64,000 bases of DNA from Streptomyces sp. TSRI0107. GTDB taxonomy: Bacteria; Actinomycetota; Actinomycetes; Streptomycetales; Streptomycetaceae. The notes under the pieces are model-generated. The model worked only from the letters and a program-made list of their open reading frames with translations, did not search any database and was not told where the DNA came from. The stretch is taken from contig NZ_LIVZ01000005.1 in NCBI RefSeq assembly GCF_001905845.1, forward strand, positions 1 to 64,000, in the 5' to 3' direction. Position numbers and translations under genes: made by a program. Shown here in pieces: positions 55,400-64,000 of the stretch. Positions within the stretch are counted from its first letter, which is position 1. The number at the start of each line of letters is the position of its first letter.

Positions 55400-56413
55400 T
55401 CAGAAGTCCTCGTCCAGGTCCACGGTGCCCTCGACCGCGACCTGGTACGCGGACGGACGCCGCTCGAAGAAGTTGGTCAGCTCCTGCACTCCCTGCAGCT
55501 CCATGAAGGAGAACGGGTTCTCCGAGCCGTGGACCGGGGCGAAGCCCAGCCGGCTGAGCCGCTGGTCGGCCACGCACTCCAGGTACTGCCGCATCGAGTC
55601 GGTGTTCATGCCCGGCAGGCCGTCCCCGCACAGGTCGCGCGCGAACTGCAGCTCCGCCTCCACGGCCTCCCGCAGCATGTCCGTCACCTGCTGCTGGAGC
55701 TGGTCGTCGAAGAGGTCCGGCTCCTCCTTGCGGACGGTGTCGACCACGTCGAACGCGAAGCTCATGTGCATCGTCTCGTCACGGAACACCCAGTTGGTGC
55801 CGGTCGCGAGACCGTGCAGCAGGCCCCGGCTGCGGAACCAGTAGACGTACGCGAACGCGCCGTAGAAGAACAGGCCCTCGATGCACGCGGCGAAGCAGAT
55901 CAGGTTCAGCAGGAAGCGACGGCGGTCCGCCTTCGTCTCCAGCCGGTCGAGCTTCTCCACCGAGTCCATCCACTTGAAGCAGAACTCGGCCTTCTCACGG
56001 ATGGACGGGATGTTCTCGACGGCCGCGAAGGCCGCCGCGCGGTCGTCCGGGTCGGGGAGGTAGGTGTCGAGCAGCGTCAAGTAGAACTGGACGTGCACGG
56101 CCTCCTCGAAGAGCTGGCGCGACAAGTACAGGCGCGCTTCCGGGGAGTTGATGTGCTTGTACAGCGTCAGCACCAGGTTGTTCGCCACGATCGAGTCGCC
56201 CGTCGCGAAGAACGCGACCAGGCGGCCGATCAGGTGCTGCTCACCGGGCGTCAGCTTCGCCAGGTCGGCGACGTCCGAGTGGAGGTCGACCTCCTCCACG
56301 GTCCAGGTGTTCTTGATGGCGTCCCGGTAGCGCTCGTAGAAGTCCGGGTAGCGCATCGGGCGCAGGGTCAGCTCGAAGCCCGGGTCGAGGAGATTCTGGT
56401 TACGGGTGGACAT
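55400..56413 (-). CDS. nrdB: Class Ia ribonucleotide reductase small subunit
   Basis: 337 aa ferritin-like R2. Metal ligands and radical Tyr appear in FEEAVHVQFY (Glu, His, and the Tyr four residues on) and RDETMHMSF (Glu, His); an earlier Glu/Asp lies in ATGDSIVANN's helix. The conserved C-terminus EGTVDLDEDF is the peptide that docks on NrdA. Overlaps nrdA by one base (TAATG). The nrdS regulator gene that follows nrdB in S. coelicolor is not here; the next gene is convergent cyp170A. Confidence 0.94.
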   Translation of the reverse strand: MSTRNQNLLDPGFELTLRPMRYPDFYERYRDAIKNTWTVEEVDLHSDVADLAKLTPGEQHLIGRLVAFFATGDSIVANNLVLTLYKHINSPEARLYLSRQLFEEAVHVQFYLTLLDTYLPDPDDRAAAFAAVENIPSIREKAEFCFKWMDSVEKLDRLETKADRRRFLLNLICFAACIEGLFFYGAFAYVYWFRSRGLLHGLATGTNWVFRDETMHMSFAFDVVDTVRKEEPDLFDDQLQQQVTDMLREAVEAELQFARDLCGDGLPGMNTDSMRQYLECVADQRLSRLGFAPVHGSENPFSFMELQGVQELTNFFERRPSAYQVAVEGTVDLDEDF

Positions 56414-58773
56414 TACTGGCAGGCCTCGCAGGACTCGGGGTTCTCAAGGGAGCAGGCGACCGCTTCGGGGTCGGCGGCCTGCTGGACGGGGACGGTGGCC
56501 TGCGCCTGGGCGGCGCGGGCGATGCGCGTCGCGGGGCGCGAACGCAGGTAGTACGTCGTCTTCAGCCCGGACTTCCAGGCGTAGGCGTACATCGAGGAGA
56601 GCTTGCCGATGGTCGGCGTCTCCATGAACAGGTTCAGGGACTGCGCCTGGTCCAGGTACGGGGTGCGGGCCGCCGCCATGTCGATCAGGCCGCGCTGCGG
56701 GATCTCCCACGCCGTGCGGTACAGCCGCCGTACGTCCTGAGGGATCCACGCGAAGTCCTGCACCGAGCCGTTGGACTCGCGCAGCGCCTCCCGGGTGCGG
56801 GCGTCCCACACGCCGAGGTCCTTCAGGTCCTGCACCAGGTAGGAGTTCACCTGGAGGAACTCGCCGGACAGCGTCTCGCGCTTGAACAGGTTGGACACCT
56901 GCGGCTCGATGCATTCGTACGCGCCCGCGATCGAGGCGATGGTCGCGGTCGGCGCGATCGCCAGGAGCAGCGAGTTGCGCATGCCGACCCGCGCGATCCG
57001 GGCCCGCAGCGCCGCCCAGCGCTCCGGCCAGGTCGGCTCCACGCCGTAGTGGTCGGGGTGCAGCACACCCCGGGCGGTACGGGTCTTCTCCCAGGCCGGC
57101 AGCGGGCCGTTGCGCTCGGCCAGGTCGGCGGAGGCCTCGTACGCGGCGAGCATGATCCGCTCGGCGATCCGCGTGGACAGGGCCCTCGCCTCCGGCGAGT
57201 CGAACGGCAGGCGCAGCTTGAAGAACACGTCCTGCAGGCCCATCGCGCCGAGGCCGACGGGGCGCCACTTGGCGTTGGAGCGGCCCGCCTGCTCGGTCGG
57301 GTAGAAGTTGATGTCGACCACGCGGTCGAGGAAGGTGACGGCCGTGCGGACCGTGGCGTCCAGCCGCTCCCAGTCGATGCCGCCGTCGGCGACGAACGCG
57401 CCGAGATTGACGGAGCCCAGGTTGCAGACCGCCGTCTCGCCGTCGTCGGTGACCTCCAGGATCTCCGTGCAGAGGTTGGAGGAGTGGACGACGTGGCCCG
57501 GCTCGGCGGTCTGGTTGGCGGTGCGGTTGGCGGCGTCCTTGAAGGTCATCCAGCCGTTGCCGGTCTGCGCCAGGGTGCGCATCATCCGGCCGTACAGGTC
57601 GCGGGCGGGGATGGTCTTGCGGGCGAGGCCCGCCGCCTCGGCCCTGCGGTAGGCCGCGTCGAACTCCTCGCCCCACAGGTCGACCAGTTCCGGCACGTCG
57701 GCGGGGGAGAACAGGGACCACTGCCCGTCGGCGTTCACGCGGCGCATGAACTCGTCCGGGATCCAGTGGGCCAGGTTCAGGTTGTGGGTGCGGCGGGCGT
57801 CCTCACCGGTGTTGTCGCGCAGCTCCAGGAACTCCTCGATGTCGGAGTGCCAGGTCTCCAGGTAGACCGCGGCGGCCCCCTTGCGCCGGCCGCCCTGGTT
57901 CACCGCGGCGACCGAGGCGTCGAGGGTCTTCAGGAACGGGACGATGCCGTTGGAGTGGCCGTTGGTGCCGCGGATCAGCGAACCGCGCGAGCGGATGCGG
58001 CTGTACGACAGACCGATGCCGCCGGCGTGCTTCGAGAGCCGGGCGACCTGGTGGTAGCGGTCGTAGATGGAGTCCAGCTCGTCCTTGGGGGAGTCCAGGA
58101 GGTAGCAGGACGACATCTGGGGGTGCCGGGTGCCCGAGTTGAACAGCGTGGGGGAGGAGGGCAGGTAGTCGAGGCGGCTCATGAGCGCGTAGAGCGCCGC
58201 GACCTCGTCCAGGGAGTGCGTGGTGTCGTCCTCGGCGAGACCGGCGGCGACCCGCAGCAGGAAGTGCTGGGGCGTCTCGACGACCTTGCGGGTGATCGGG
58301 TGGCGCAGCAGATAGCGGCTGTGCAGGGTGCGCAGGCCGAAGTAGCCGAAGCGGTCGTCGGCGGTGCGGTCGACGAGGGCGTCCAGGCGGTCGGCGTGCA
58401 GCCGCACGAACTCGGCGGTGCGGTCGGCGATCAGGCCCTCGCGGTGGCCGACGGCGACGGACTCGGTGAAGGACGTGACACCCTGTGAGGCGGCCTCGGC
58501 GGCGATGCCGATCGCCAGCAGGCGGGCGGCCAGCCTGCTGTACGCGGGGTCCTCGGAGATCAGGCCGGCGGCCGCCTCCGTGGCCAGCTCGCGCAGCTCC
58601 GCGTCGTCCGCGTGCGCGGACCGGCCGCGCAGCGCGGCGGCGGCGACCCGGCCGGGGTCGGCGTCGGGGAGGTCGGCGGTCAGCTCGGTCAGGGTCCGCA
58701 GCAGCGCGGCACCGGGACCGTCGTCGTTCGACCGGGTCGCTGCTGAGGCCGGATCTGCGGGCGCGATGGTCAC
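56413..58773 (-). CDS. nrdA: Class Ia ribonucleotide reductase large subunit
   Basis: 786 aa. Active-site Cys pair in SSCYLLD and AVCNLGSVNLG, thiyl-radical Cys and Glu in NLCTEI, the Tyr-Tyr relay in TTYYLRS, and the C-terminal redox CEACQ. The N-terminal region (about 20-110) is ATP-cone-like in length but diverged. It reduces ribonucleoside diphosphates with NrdB under aerobic growth. Control lies upstream: a B12 riboswitch (58905-59025) and tandem NrdR boxes, so it is made when cobalamin is low and the B12-dependent class II enzyme fails. Confidence 0.95.
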   Translation of the reverse strand: MTIAPADPASAATRSNDDGPGAALLRTLTELTADLPDADPGRVAAAALRGRSAHADDAELRELATEAAAGLISEDPAYSRLAARLLAIGIAAEAASQGVTSFTESVAVGHREGLIADRTAEFVRLHADRLDALVDRTADDRFGYFGLRTLHSRYLLRHPITRKVVETPQHFLLRVAAGLAEDDTTHSLDEVAALYALMSRLDYLPSSPTLFNSGTRHPQMSSCYLLDSPKDELDSIYDRYHQVARLSKHAGGIGLSYSRIRSRGSLIRGTNGHSNGIVPFLKTLDASVAAVNQGGRRKGAAAVYLETWHSDIEEFLELRDNTGEDARRTHNLNLAHWIPDEFMRRVNADGQWSLFSPADVPELVDLWGEEFDAAYRRAEAAGLARKTIPARDLYGRMMRTLAQTGNGWMTFKDAANRTANQTAEPGHVVHSSNLCTEILEVTDDGETAVCNLGSVNLGAFVADGGIDWERLDATVRTAVTFLDRVVDINFYPTEQAGRSNAKWRPVGLGAMGLQDVFFKLRLPFDSPEARALSTRIAERIMLAAYEASADLAERNGPLPAWEKTRTARGVLHPDHYGVEPTWPERWAALRARIARVGMRNSLLLAIAPTATIASIAGAYECIEPQVSNLFKRETLSGEFLQVNSYLVQDLKDLGVWDARTREALRESNGSVQDFAWIPQDVRRLYRTAWEIPQRGLIDMAAARTPYLDQAQSLNLFMETPTIGKLSSMYAYAWKSGLKTTYYLRSRPATRIARAAQAQATVPVQQAADPEAVACSLENPESCEACQ

Positions 58774-58904
58774 GTGGAGGCTCTCCCTCGCTGGGCACGG
58801 GGGCCTCGGTCGAGGGCAGGGGGCAGCTCACGAGCGCACGCGGCGTCGCGTCCACCGGCCCATTCCACGAGGCCCGGACGTCAGGCACCCGGACCGGACG
58901 GCCG

Positions 58905-59025
58905 GGCGCACTGTCGGCAGGTCCTCGGACTGACGCTCATGCGTGTATGCGGGCATACGCGCATGAGTACACCGTTGCGGGACAGTTCCGGATTCGCACC
59001 GGATTCCCCTGCGGCGACAGCGAGC
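58905..59025 (-). ncRNA. Cobalamin (B12) riboswitch of nrdAB
   Basis: On the minus strand: GGTGCGAATCC (J-region), CTGTCCCGCAACGG core, a long P-stem formed by the inverted repeat CTCATGCG...CGCATGAG (58936-58966), and the B12 box GTCAGTCCGAGGACCTGCC (58934-58916). The P1 stem pairs CTGTCG (59020-59015) with CGACAG (58916-58911). About 120 nt, shorter than the usual AdoCbl riboswitch of some 200 nt. Lies 130 nt before the nrdA GTG. Confidence 0.93.
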
Positions 59026-59028
59026 ATG

Positions 59029-59075
59029 AGCATACATGTTGTGCCGGGTGGCGGTGACACCCCCAGATGTTGTGT
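59029..59075 (-). promoter_or_regulatory. Tandem NrdR boxes upstream of nrdAB
   Basis: Two 16-bp sites in the same orientation on the minus strand, ACACAACATCTGGGGG (59075-59060) and GCACAACATGTATGCT (59044-59029), share CACAACATSTR and start exactly 31 bp (three helical turns) apart, as NrdR boxes do. TATGCT within the second could be a -10. TTGACA (59097-59092) lies just upstream of the first and may be a -35 of a weaker promoter. Confidence 0.72.
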
Positions 59076-59103
59076 CCGGGTGGTTTCACAGTGTCAACTG
59101 AAC

Positions 59104-59145
59104 GCAGCCGGCGGCGACCCGCGCTTCGCGGATCGCCGCCGGCTG
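59104..59145 (-). terminator. Terminator of the SSS-family transporter gene
   Basis: A long stem (GCAGCCGGCGGCGA with TCGCCGCCGGCTGC, then an inner CCGCG/CGCGG closed by CTT) lies 18 bp past the stop codon. Confidence 0.82.
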
Positions 59146-59162
59146 CCGGGATCAGGGCGCGC

Positions 59163-60773
59163 TCAGTGGGCCGATCCCGCCGTCGCCGGCGGCAGCTCCA
59201 CCTGGACGCCCGGGTCGCCCGCGTCGGCCGTGTAGTCCTCCGGCTTGGTCTCGTCGACGCCGTCGGGCGCCTTGGCGGCCCTCAGGACGAAGGTCAGGAC
59301 CACGGTCACCACGACGTTGAGCACGAACGCCGTGAGGCCGATGTAGCCGATCTCCCCGATGCCCGGGATCTCCTTCGAGGAGCCGCCGAAGTGCTTCTGC
59401 GTCGGCGAGGCCACCCCGTACGCGGCGATCGTGCCGTAGAGCATGCCGACCGCCCAGCCGGCGAGCAGCGCCCAGCGGTGGAACCAGCGCGTGAACAGGC
59501 CGCCGACCAGGGCCGGGAAGGTCTGCAGGATCCAGATGCCGCCGAGGAGCTGGAAGTTGATGGCGACGGTCTTGTCCATGGTCAGGACGAAGGCCAGCGC
59601 GCCCACCTTCACCAGCAGCGACACCAGCTTGGAGACCTTCGTCTCCTGTTCGGGCGTGGCGTCCTTGCGGATGAAGTCCTTGTAGATGTTGCGGGTGAAG
59701 AGGTTGGCCGCCGCGATGGACATGATGGCCGCCGGCACCAGCGCGCCGATGCCGATCGCCGCGAACGCCACACCCGCGAACCAGTCCGGGAACATGGTCT
59801 CGAACAGCTGCGGGATGGCCAGCTGGCCGTTCTGCACCTTGATGCCGGCCGCGATCGCCATGAAGCCCAGCAGGGCCAGCAGTCCCAGCATGAGGGAGTA
59901 CAGCGGCAGGATCGTGGTGTTGCGGCGGATCACCTCACGGCTCTTCGAGGAGAGCGTCGCGGTGATCGAGTGCGGGTACATGAACAACGCGAGCGCGGAG
60001 CCCAACGCCAGCGTGGCGTACGTCCACTGCCCCGCCTCCGGCGGGACGAGGCCGCCCGCCCCGGCGCTGGTGAACTTCTCGTCCGCCTTGGCGAAGATCT
60101 CGTCGAAGCCGCCCAGCTTGATCGGGATGTAGATGATCGCCACGGCGATGACGATGTAGATCAGCGTGTCCTTCACGAACGCGATCAGCGCCGGGGCCCG
60201 CAGGCCCGAGGAGTAGGTGTACGCGGCCAGCACACCGAAGGCGATCAGCAGCGGCAGGTCCTTGATGAACCAGTTGGTGTCCTCGCCGCCACCGACGCCC
60301 ATCACGTCCAGCACGGCCTGTATGCCGACGAGCTGGAGCGCGATGTACGGCATGGTGGCGAGGATGCCGGTGAGGGCCACCGCCAGGGACAGGCCCTTCG
60401 AGCCGAACCGGCCGCGCACGAAGTCCGACGTCGTCACATAGCCGTGCTTGTGCGAGACCGACCACAGACGCGGCAGGAACGTGAAGATCAGCGGGTACAC
60501 GAGGATGGTGTACGGCACGGCGAAGAAGCCGGCCGCGCCCGCTGCGTAGATCGCCGCCGGTACGGCGACGAAGGTGTAGGCCGTGTAGAGGTCGCCGCCG
60601 AGCAGGAACCAGGTGATCCAGGTGCCGAACGACCGGCCGCCCAGGCCCCATTCGTCGAGGCTGTGCTCGTTCTCGGCCTTGCGCCAGCGCGCGGCCAGGA
60701 AGCCCATGACCGTGACGGCCAGGAAGAAGAAGATGAAGACGGCGAGTGCGACGCCGTTCACGCCGTCCTTCAT
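59163..60773 (-). CDS. mctP: Sodium:solute symporter (SSS family), monocarboxylate-transporter-like
   Basis: 536 aa, about 13 membrane helices. Core FFLAVTVMGFLAARWRKAEN, GGRSFGTWITWFLLGGDLYTAYTF, SGLRAPALIAFVKD and ALVPAAIMSIAAANLFTRNIYKDF place it in the SSS superfamily, nearest to MctP/ActP-type transporters of small carboxylates. Specificity is not provable from sequence. Coupled to a DUF3311 gene by overlap (60770-60773), the usual partner. Confidence 0.87.
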   Translation of the reverse strand: MKDGVNGVALAVFIFFFLAVTVMGFLAARWRKAENEHSLDEWGLGGRSFGTWITWFLLGGDLYTAYTFVAVPAAIYAAGAAGFFAVPYTILVYPLIFTFLPRLWSVSHKHGYVTTSDFVRGRFGSKGLSLAVALTGILATMPYIALQLVGIQAVLDVMGVGGGEDTNWFIKDLPLLIAFGVLAAYTYSSGLRAPALIAFVKDTLIYIVIAVAIIYIPIKLGGFDEIFAKADEKFTSAGAGGLVPPEAGQWTYATLALGSALALFMYPHSITATLSSKSREVIRRNTTILPLYSLMLGLLALLGFMAIAAGIKVQNGQLAIPQLFETMFPDWFAGVAFAAIGIGALVPAAIMSIAAANLFTRNIYKDFIRKDATPEQETKVSKLVSLLVKVGALAFVLTMDKTVAINFQLLGGIWILQTFPALVGGLFTRWFHRWALLAGWAVGMLYGTIAAYGVASPTQKHFGGSSKEIPGIGEIGYIGLTAFVLNVVVTVVLTFVLRAAKAPDGVDETKPEDYTADAGDPGVQVELPPATAGSAH

Positions 60774-61027
60774 CGCTGCTCACCGCCCCGGCGGGCGCGC
60801 TGGTCACGCTGCCACAGCTTGAACGCGATCATCGTGAGCGCGGTGGAGATGAGCACCCACGCCATCTGGTACCAGTAGAAGAACGGGATGCCGATCAGAG
60901 CCGGGTCGGTCTTGGCGTACGAGCCGACCCACAGCATGGCCACGAACGGTGCGACAAGACAGAGGGCGATGACGACGCGAACGGGCGTCACCACCGGCCC
61001 TCTGTTCACTTCTGGCGCTTGAGACAT
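60770..61027 (-). CDS. DUF3311 small membrane protein
   Basis: 85 aa, two hydrophobic helices (VRVVIALCLVAPFVAML and FFYWYQMAWVLISTALTMIAF). Starts at ATG 61027, with GGAG 7 nt before it; overlaps the start of the SSS transporter by 4 bp. DUF3311 proteins regularly accompany SSS transporters and are thought to be accessory subunits. Confidence 0.88.
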   Translation of the reverse strand: MSQAPEVNRGPVVTPVRVVIALCLVAPFVAMLWVGSYAKTDPALIGIPFFYWYQMAWVLISTALTMIAFKLWQRDQRARRGGEQR

Positions 61028-61139
61028 CTCGCGACTCCGTCCCCTCACTGATCACCTGCGTAATGGGCTGGCAATCTAGGTCACGGTGTCGGCCAGAGGA
61101 ACCCCTCGTCCGTATATCGGTACCGGCTTTACAAAGTCG

Positions 61140-62051
<912 letters not shown>

Positions 62052-62149
62052 TTACTTAAAGGTTCCTGCATATGTAGGTCCCATAACGGCTGGTCGGGCC
62101 GTACTTCAGGCCCTTGACACGCCTTTTGGTCTGGGCCAAGCTCCCCGGT

Positions 62150-62165
62150 ACTGGTCTACACCATT
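62150..62165 (+). promoter_or_regulatory. dre (DasR-binding) site of dasA
   Basis: ACTGGTCTACACCATT matches the dre consensus ACTGGTCTAGACCACT at 14 of 16. It lies 82 bp before the dasA start and just after a candidate -35 (TTGACA, 62114-62119); a weaker half-site TTTGGTCTGGGCCAAG is at 62125-62140. Confidence 0.88.
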
Positions 62166-62247
62166 GGTCCAGGTCCCGGCCCCATGGGCGGTACGTCAGT
62201 TCACCGCGGGGAGCAGGGGGGTTTGTGGCATCCCTGAGGAGGGTGGC

Positions 62248-63525
62248 GTGAAGCGCAAGCTGATATCCGCGATCGGTGTCGCGGGCATGATGATCTCGCT
62301 CGCGGCGTGCGGTGGCGACGACGGCAGCGGCGAGGGCAAGGGCGGGGCGGACGGCTACGCGGGCCAGACCCTGACGGTGTGGGTGATGGACGGCTCCTCG
62401 CCGGACCAGTGGCAGAAGGACGTCGCCGCGGCCTTCGAGAAGAAGACCAAGGCCAAGGTCAAGTTCGAGATCCAGCAGTGGAACGGCATCCAGCAGAAGC
62501 TGACCACCGCCCTGTCCGAGGAGAACCCGCCGGACGTCTTCGAGATCGGCAACACCCAGACCCCGGCCTACGCCAAGACCGGCGGCCTCGCCGACCTCGC
62601 CGACCTCAAGACCGCGATCGGCGGCGACTGGACCGAGTCCCTGAACAACTCCTCGGTCTTCGAGGGCAAGCAGTACGCGGCCCCCTGGTACTTCGCCAAC
62701 CGCGTCGTCGTCTACAACAAGAAGGTCTGGGCCGACGCCGGCATCAAGGACCTGCCGAAGACCCGCGACGAGTTCTACGCCGACCTCAAGCAGATCGGCG
62801 AGAAGACCGACGCCGAGCCGATCTACCTGCCCGGCCAGAACTGGTACCACTTCGTCGGCCTGGTCGTCGGCGAGGGCGGCGAGCTGGTCAAGAAGGACGG
62901 CGACAAGTACGTCTCCAACCTGGACGACCCGAAGGTCGCCGCCGCCATGGAGACCTACAAGAAGTTCCAGGCCCTCTCCAAGGCCCCCAAGGACAAGGAC
63001 GAGGCCACCCCGCAGCAGGGTGAGGTCTTCGGCAAGGGCAAGACCGGCGCCTTCATCGGCATGGGCTGGGAAGCCGGCATCGCCATCGAGGCCAACCCGG
63101 AGATCGAGAAGGAGATCGGCTACTTCACCATCCCCGGTGCCACGGCCGACAAGCCCGAGGGTGTCTTCCTCGGCGGCTCCAACCTCGCCGTCGCCGCGGG
63201 CAGCCAGAAGCAGGACCTCGCCAAGGAGTTCCTGAAGATCGCCCTGTCCGACAAGTACGAGGGCCAGCTGGCCAAGCTCAACGGCGTCATCCCGAACAAG
63301 GAGTCGCTGCAGGGCAACGTCAAGGGCAACGCCGCCGCCGAGGCCATGGCACCGGCCGCCGCGGGCGGTGGCACCACGCCGCTGATCCCCGAGTGGGCCG
63401 CGGTGGAGAACGCCCCCAACCCGGTCAAGACCTACATGACCGCGGTGCTGAACGGTAAGTCCCCGGCCGAGGCCGCCAAGCAGGTCGAGGGCGAGTTCAA
63501 CAAGCGCCTGGCGCAGCAGCAGTAA
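62248..63525 (+). CDS. dasA: Chitobiose ABC transporter solute-binding lipoprotein DasA
   Basis: 425 aa from GTG 62248 (GAGGAGGG at SD distance). A lipoprotein signal (MKRKLISAIGVAGMMISLAAC) with lipobox LAAC; the mature protein is an extracellular-binding family 1 fold (LTVWVMDGSSPDQWQKDVAAAFEKK and YAAPWYFANRVVVYNKKVW). It captures N,N'-diacetylchitobiose for the DasABC importer, a known role in S. coelicolor. The intergenic region with dasR has dre sites. Confidence 0.95.
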   Translation: MKRKLISAIGVAGMMISLAACGGDDGSGEGKGGADGYAGQTLTVWVMDGSSPDQWQKDVAAAFEKKTKAKVKFEIQQWNGIQQKLTTALSEENPPDVFEIGNTQTPAYAKTGGLADLADLKTAIGGDWTESLNNSSVFEGKQYAAPWYFANRVVVYNKKVWADAGIKDLPKTRDEFYADLKQIGEKTDAEPIYLPGQNWYHFVGLVVGEGGELVKKDGDKYVSNLDDPKVAAAMETYKKFQALSKAPKDKDEATPQQGEVFGKGKTGAFIGMGWEAGIAIEANPEIEKEIGYFTIPGATADKPEGVFLGGSNLAVAAGSQKQDLAKEFLKIALSDKYEGQLAKLNGVIPNKESLQGNVKGNAAAEAMAPAAAGGGTTPLIPEWAAVENAPNPVKTYMTAVLNGKSPAEAAKQVEGEFNKRLAQQQ

Positions 63526-63617
63526 CAGCGCTCGCCGGGGACGGGGGCCGCACGCGCCGCACCGCCGTGCGGCCCCCGCCCCGCGACAGTCGTAGGTCTA
63601 GAGAAGAGATGGCGAGC

Positions 63618-64000
63618 ATGACCGTGCAGACCGAACGGCCGCCCTCCGGCCCGGCGGACGTCCGCAAGGGGGCGGACGTCGGAGGACCGGGCCGGCCCAC
63701 ACCGAGAGCGTCCCGCGCCGGCGCGCTCGGCCCCTACCTCCTGCTGCTGCCGGCCTGCGCGGCCACCGTGCTGCTGCTCGGCTGGCCGCTGCTCAAGGAC
63801 GTCCTGCTGTCGTTCCAGAACCTCAACATGGCGCAGCTGATCCAGCACGTCACCGAGTGGAACGGCGTCGACAACTACACCGAGGTCCTCACCGGCGAGG
63901 ACTTCTGGCGGGTCACCCTCCGCTCGATCCTGTTCACGGCGGTCAACGTCGTCCTGACCATGGTCCTGGGCTCCCTGGTCGGCCTGCTCCTCGCCCGCCT
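63618..64000 (+). CDS. dasB: Chitobiose ABC transporter permease DasB (partial, cut at window edge)
   Basis: The first 127 residues are seen; the gene runs past the right edge. ATG 63618 has GAGAAGAG about 9 nt upstream; ATG 63609 is too close to that SD. A disordered basic N-terminus (about 1-35) is followed by the first helix LGPYLLLLPACAATVLLLGW and EAA-permease periplasmic features (NYTEVLTGEDFWRV). MalF/UgpA-like sugar permease, partner of DasA and DasC. Confidence 0.92.
   Translation, partial: MTVQTERPPSGPADVRKGADVGGPGRPTPRASRAGALGPYLLLLPACAATVLLLGWPLLKDVLLSFQNLNMAQLIQHVTEWNGVDNYTEVLTGEDFWRVTLRSILFTAVNVVLTMVLGSLVGLLLAR

Overview
The window is high-GC (roughly 70% or more) actinobacterial chromosome with Streptomyces codon use, GTG/TTG starts and many ATGA/GTGA gene overlaps. 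Several loci fix it to Streptomyces: the epi-isozizaene synthase/CYP170A (albaflavenone) pair, dasR-dasA-dasB with dre sites, sigR-rsrA with a sigma-R promoter, wblC with a leader ORF and attenuator, and B12-riboswitch-controlled nrdAB. It reads as conserved core chromosome. I see no prophage, CRISPR array, intact insertion sequence or rRNA operon.

Layout. 0-3.4 kb: a large flippase-like membrane protein and an alkyltransferase-like DNA-damage sensor. 3.6-18 kb: a genome-stability and stress block with the helicase-nuclease pair AdnA/AdnB, an M20 peptidase, NudC, mycoredoxin (own sigma-R promoter), UvrD2, and WblC behind a translated leader ORF and an intrinsic attenuator. 18-34 kb: an ABC1 kinase with a ThiF-like protein, a YgjP-like metallopeptidase, a TerD/AIM24 operon, a Nudix/zincin pair, an epimerase, MoaE, a PDZ-Lon protease, a MITE-like element, a PPA1309-type protein and a UPF0182 membrane protein. 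From memory, the order adnA-adnB-nudC-mrx1-uvrD2-whiB7-ABC1-zincin-PDZ protease-UPF0182 matches M. tuberculosis Rv3202c-Rv3193c, so this is an old actinobacterial neighbourhood.

34-41 kb: two identical initiator tRNA genes flank a Sel1-repeat protein; then catR/catA with a shared operator region, a CBS protein, HisN, and about 650 bp of G-rich degenerate repeats with no gene. 41-52 kb: a TetR/SMR-exporter pair, rsgA-aroA, an M50-like membrane protein, an SRAP protein, an alpha/beta hydrolase, sigR-rsrA, two membrane HD-domain proteins, a TPR protein and peptide deformylase. 52-59 kb: albaflavenone genes convergent with nrdAB, whose upstream region carries a B12 riboswitch and two phased NrdR boxes. 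59-64 kb: an SSS-family transporter with its DUF3311 partner, then dasR divergent from dasABC, cut off in dasB at the right edge.

The genes link through regulation more than through pathway: thiol-oxidative stress (sigma-R drives itself and mycoredoxin), translation stress (WblC), peroxide (CatR), cobalamin and dNTP status (riboswitch plus NrdR) and amino-sugar supply (DasR). The least explained structures are the G-rich repeat field at 40.26-40.91 kb, the MITE-like element at 30.38-30.58 kb, repeat-rich insertions in AdnA and AdnB, the TerD/AIM24 operon, and a small in-frame tandem duplication inside the terpene synthase.
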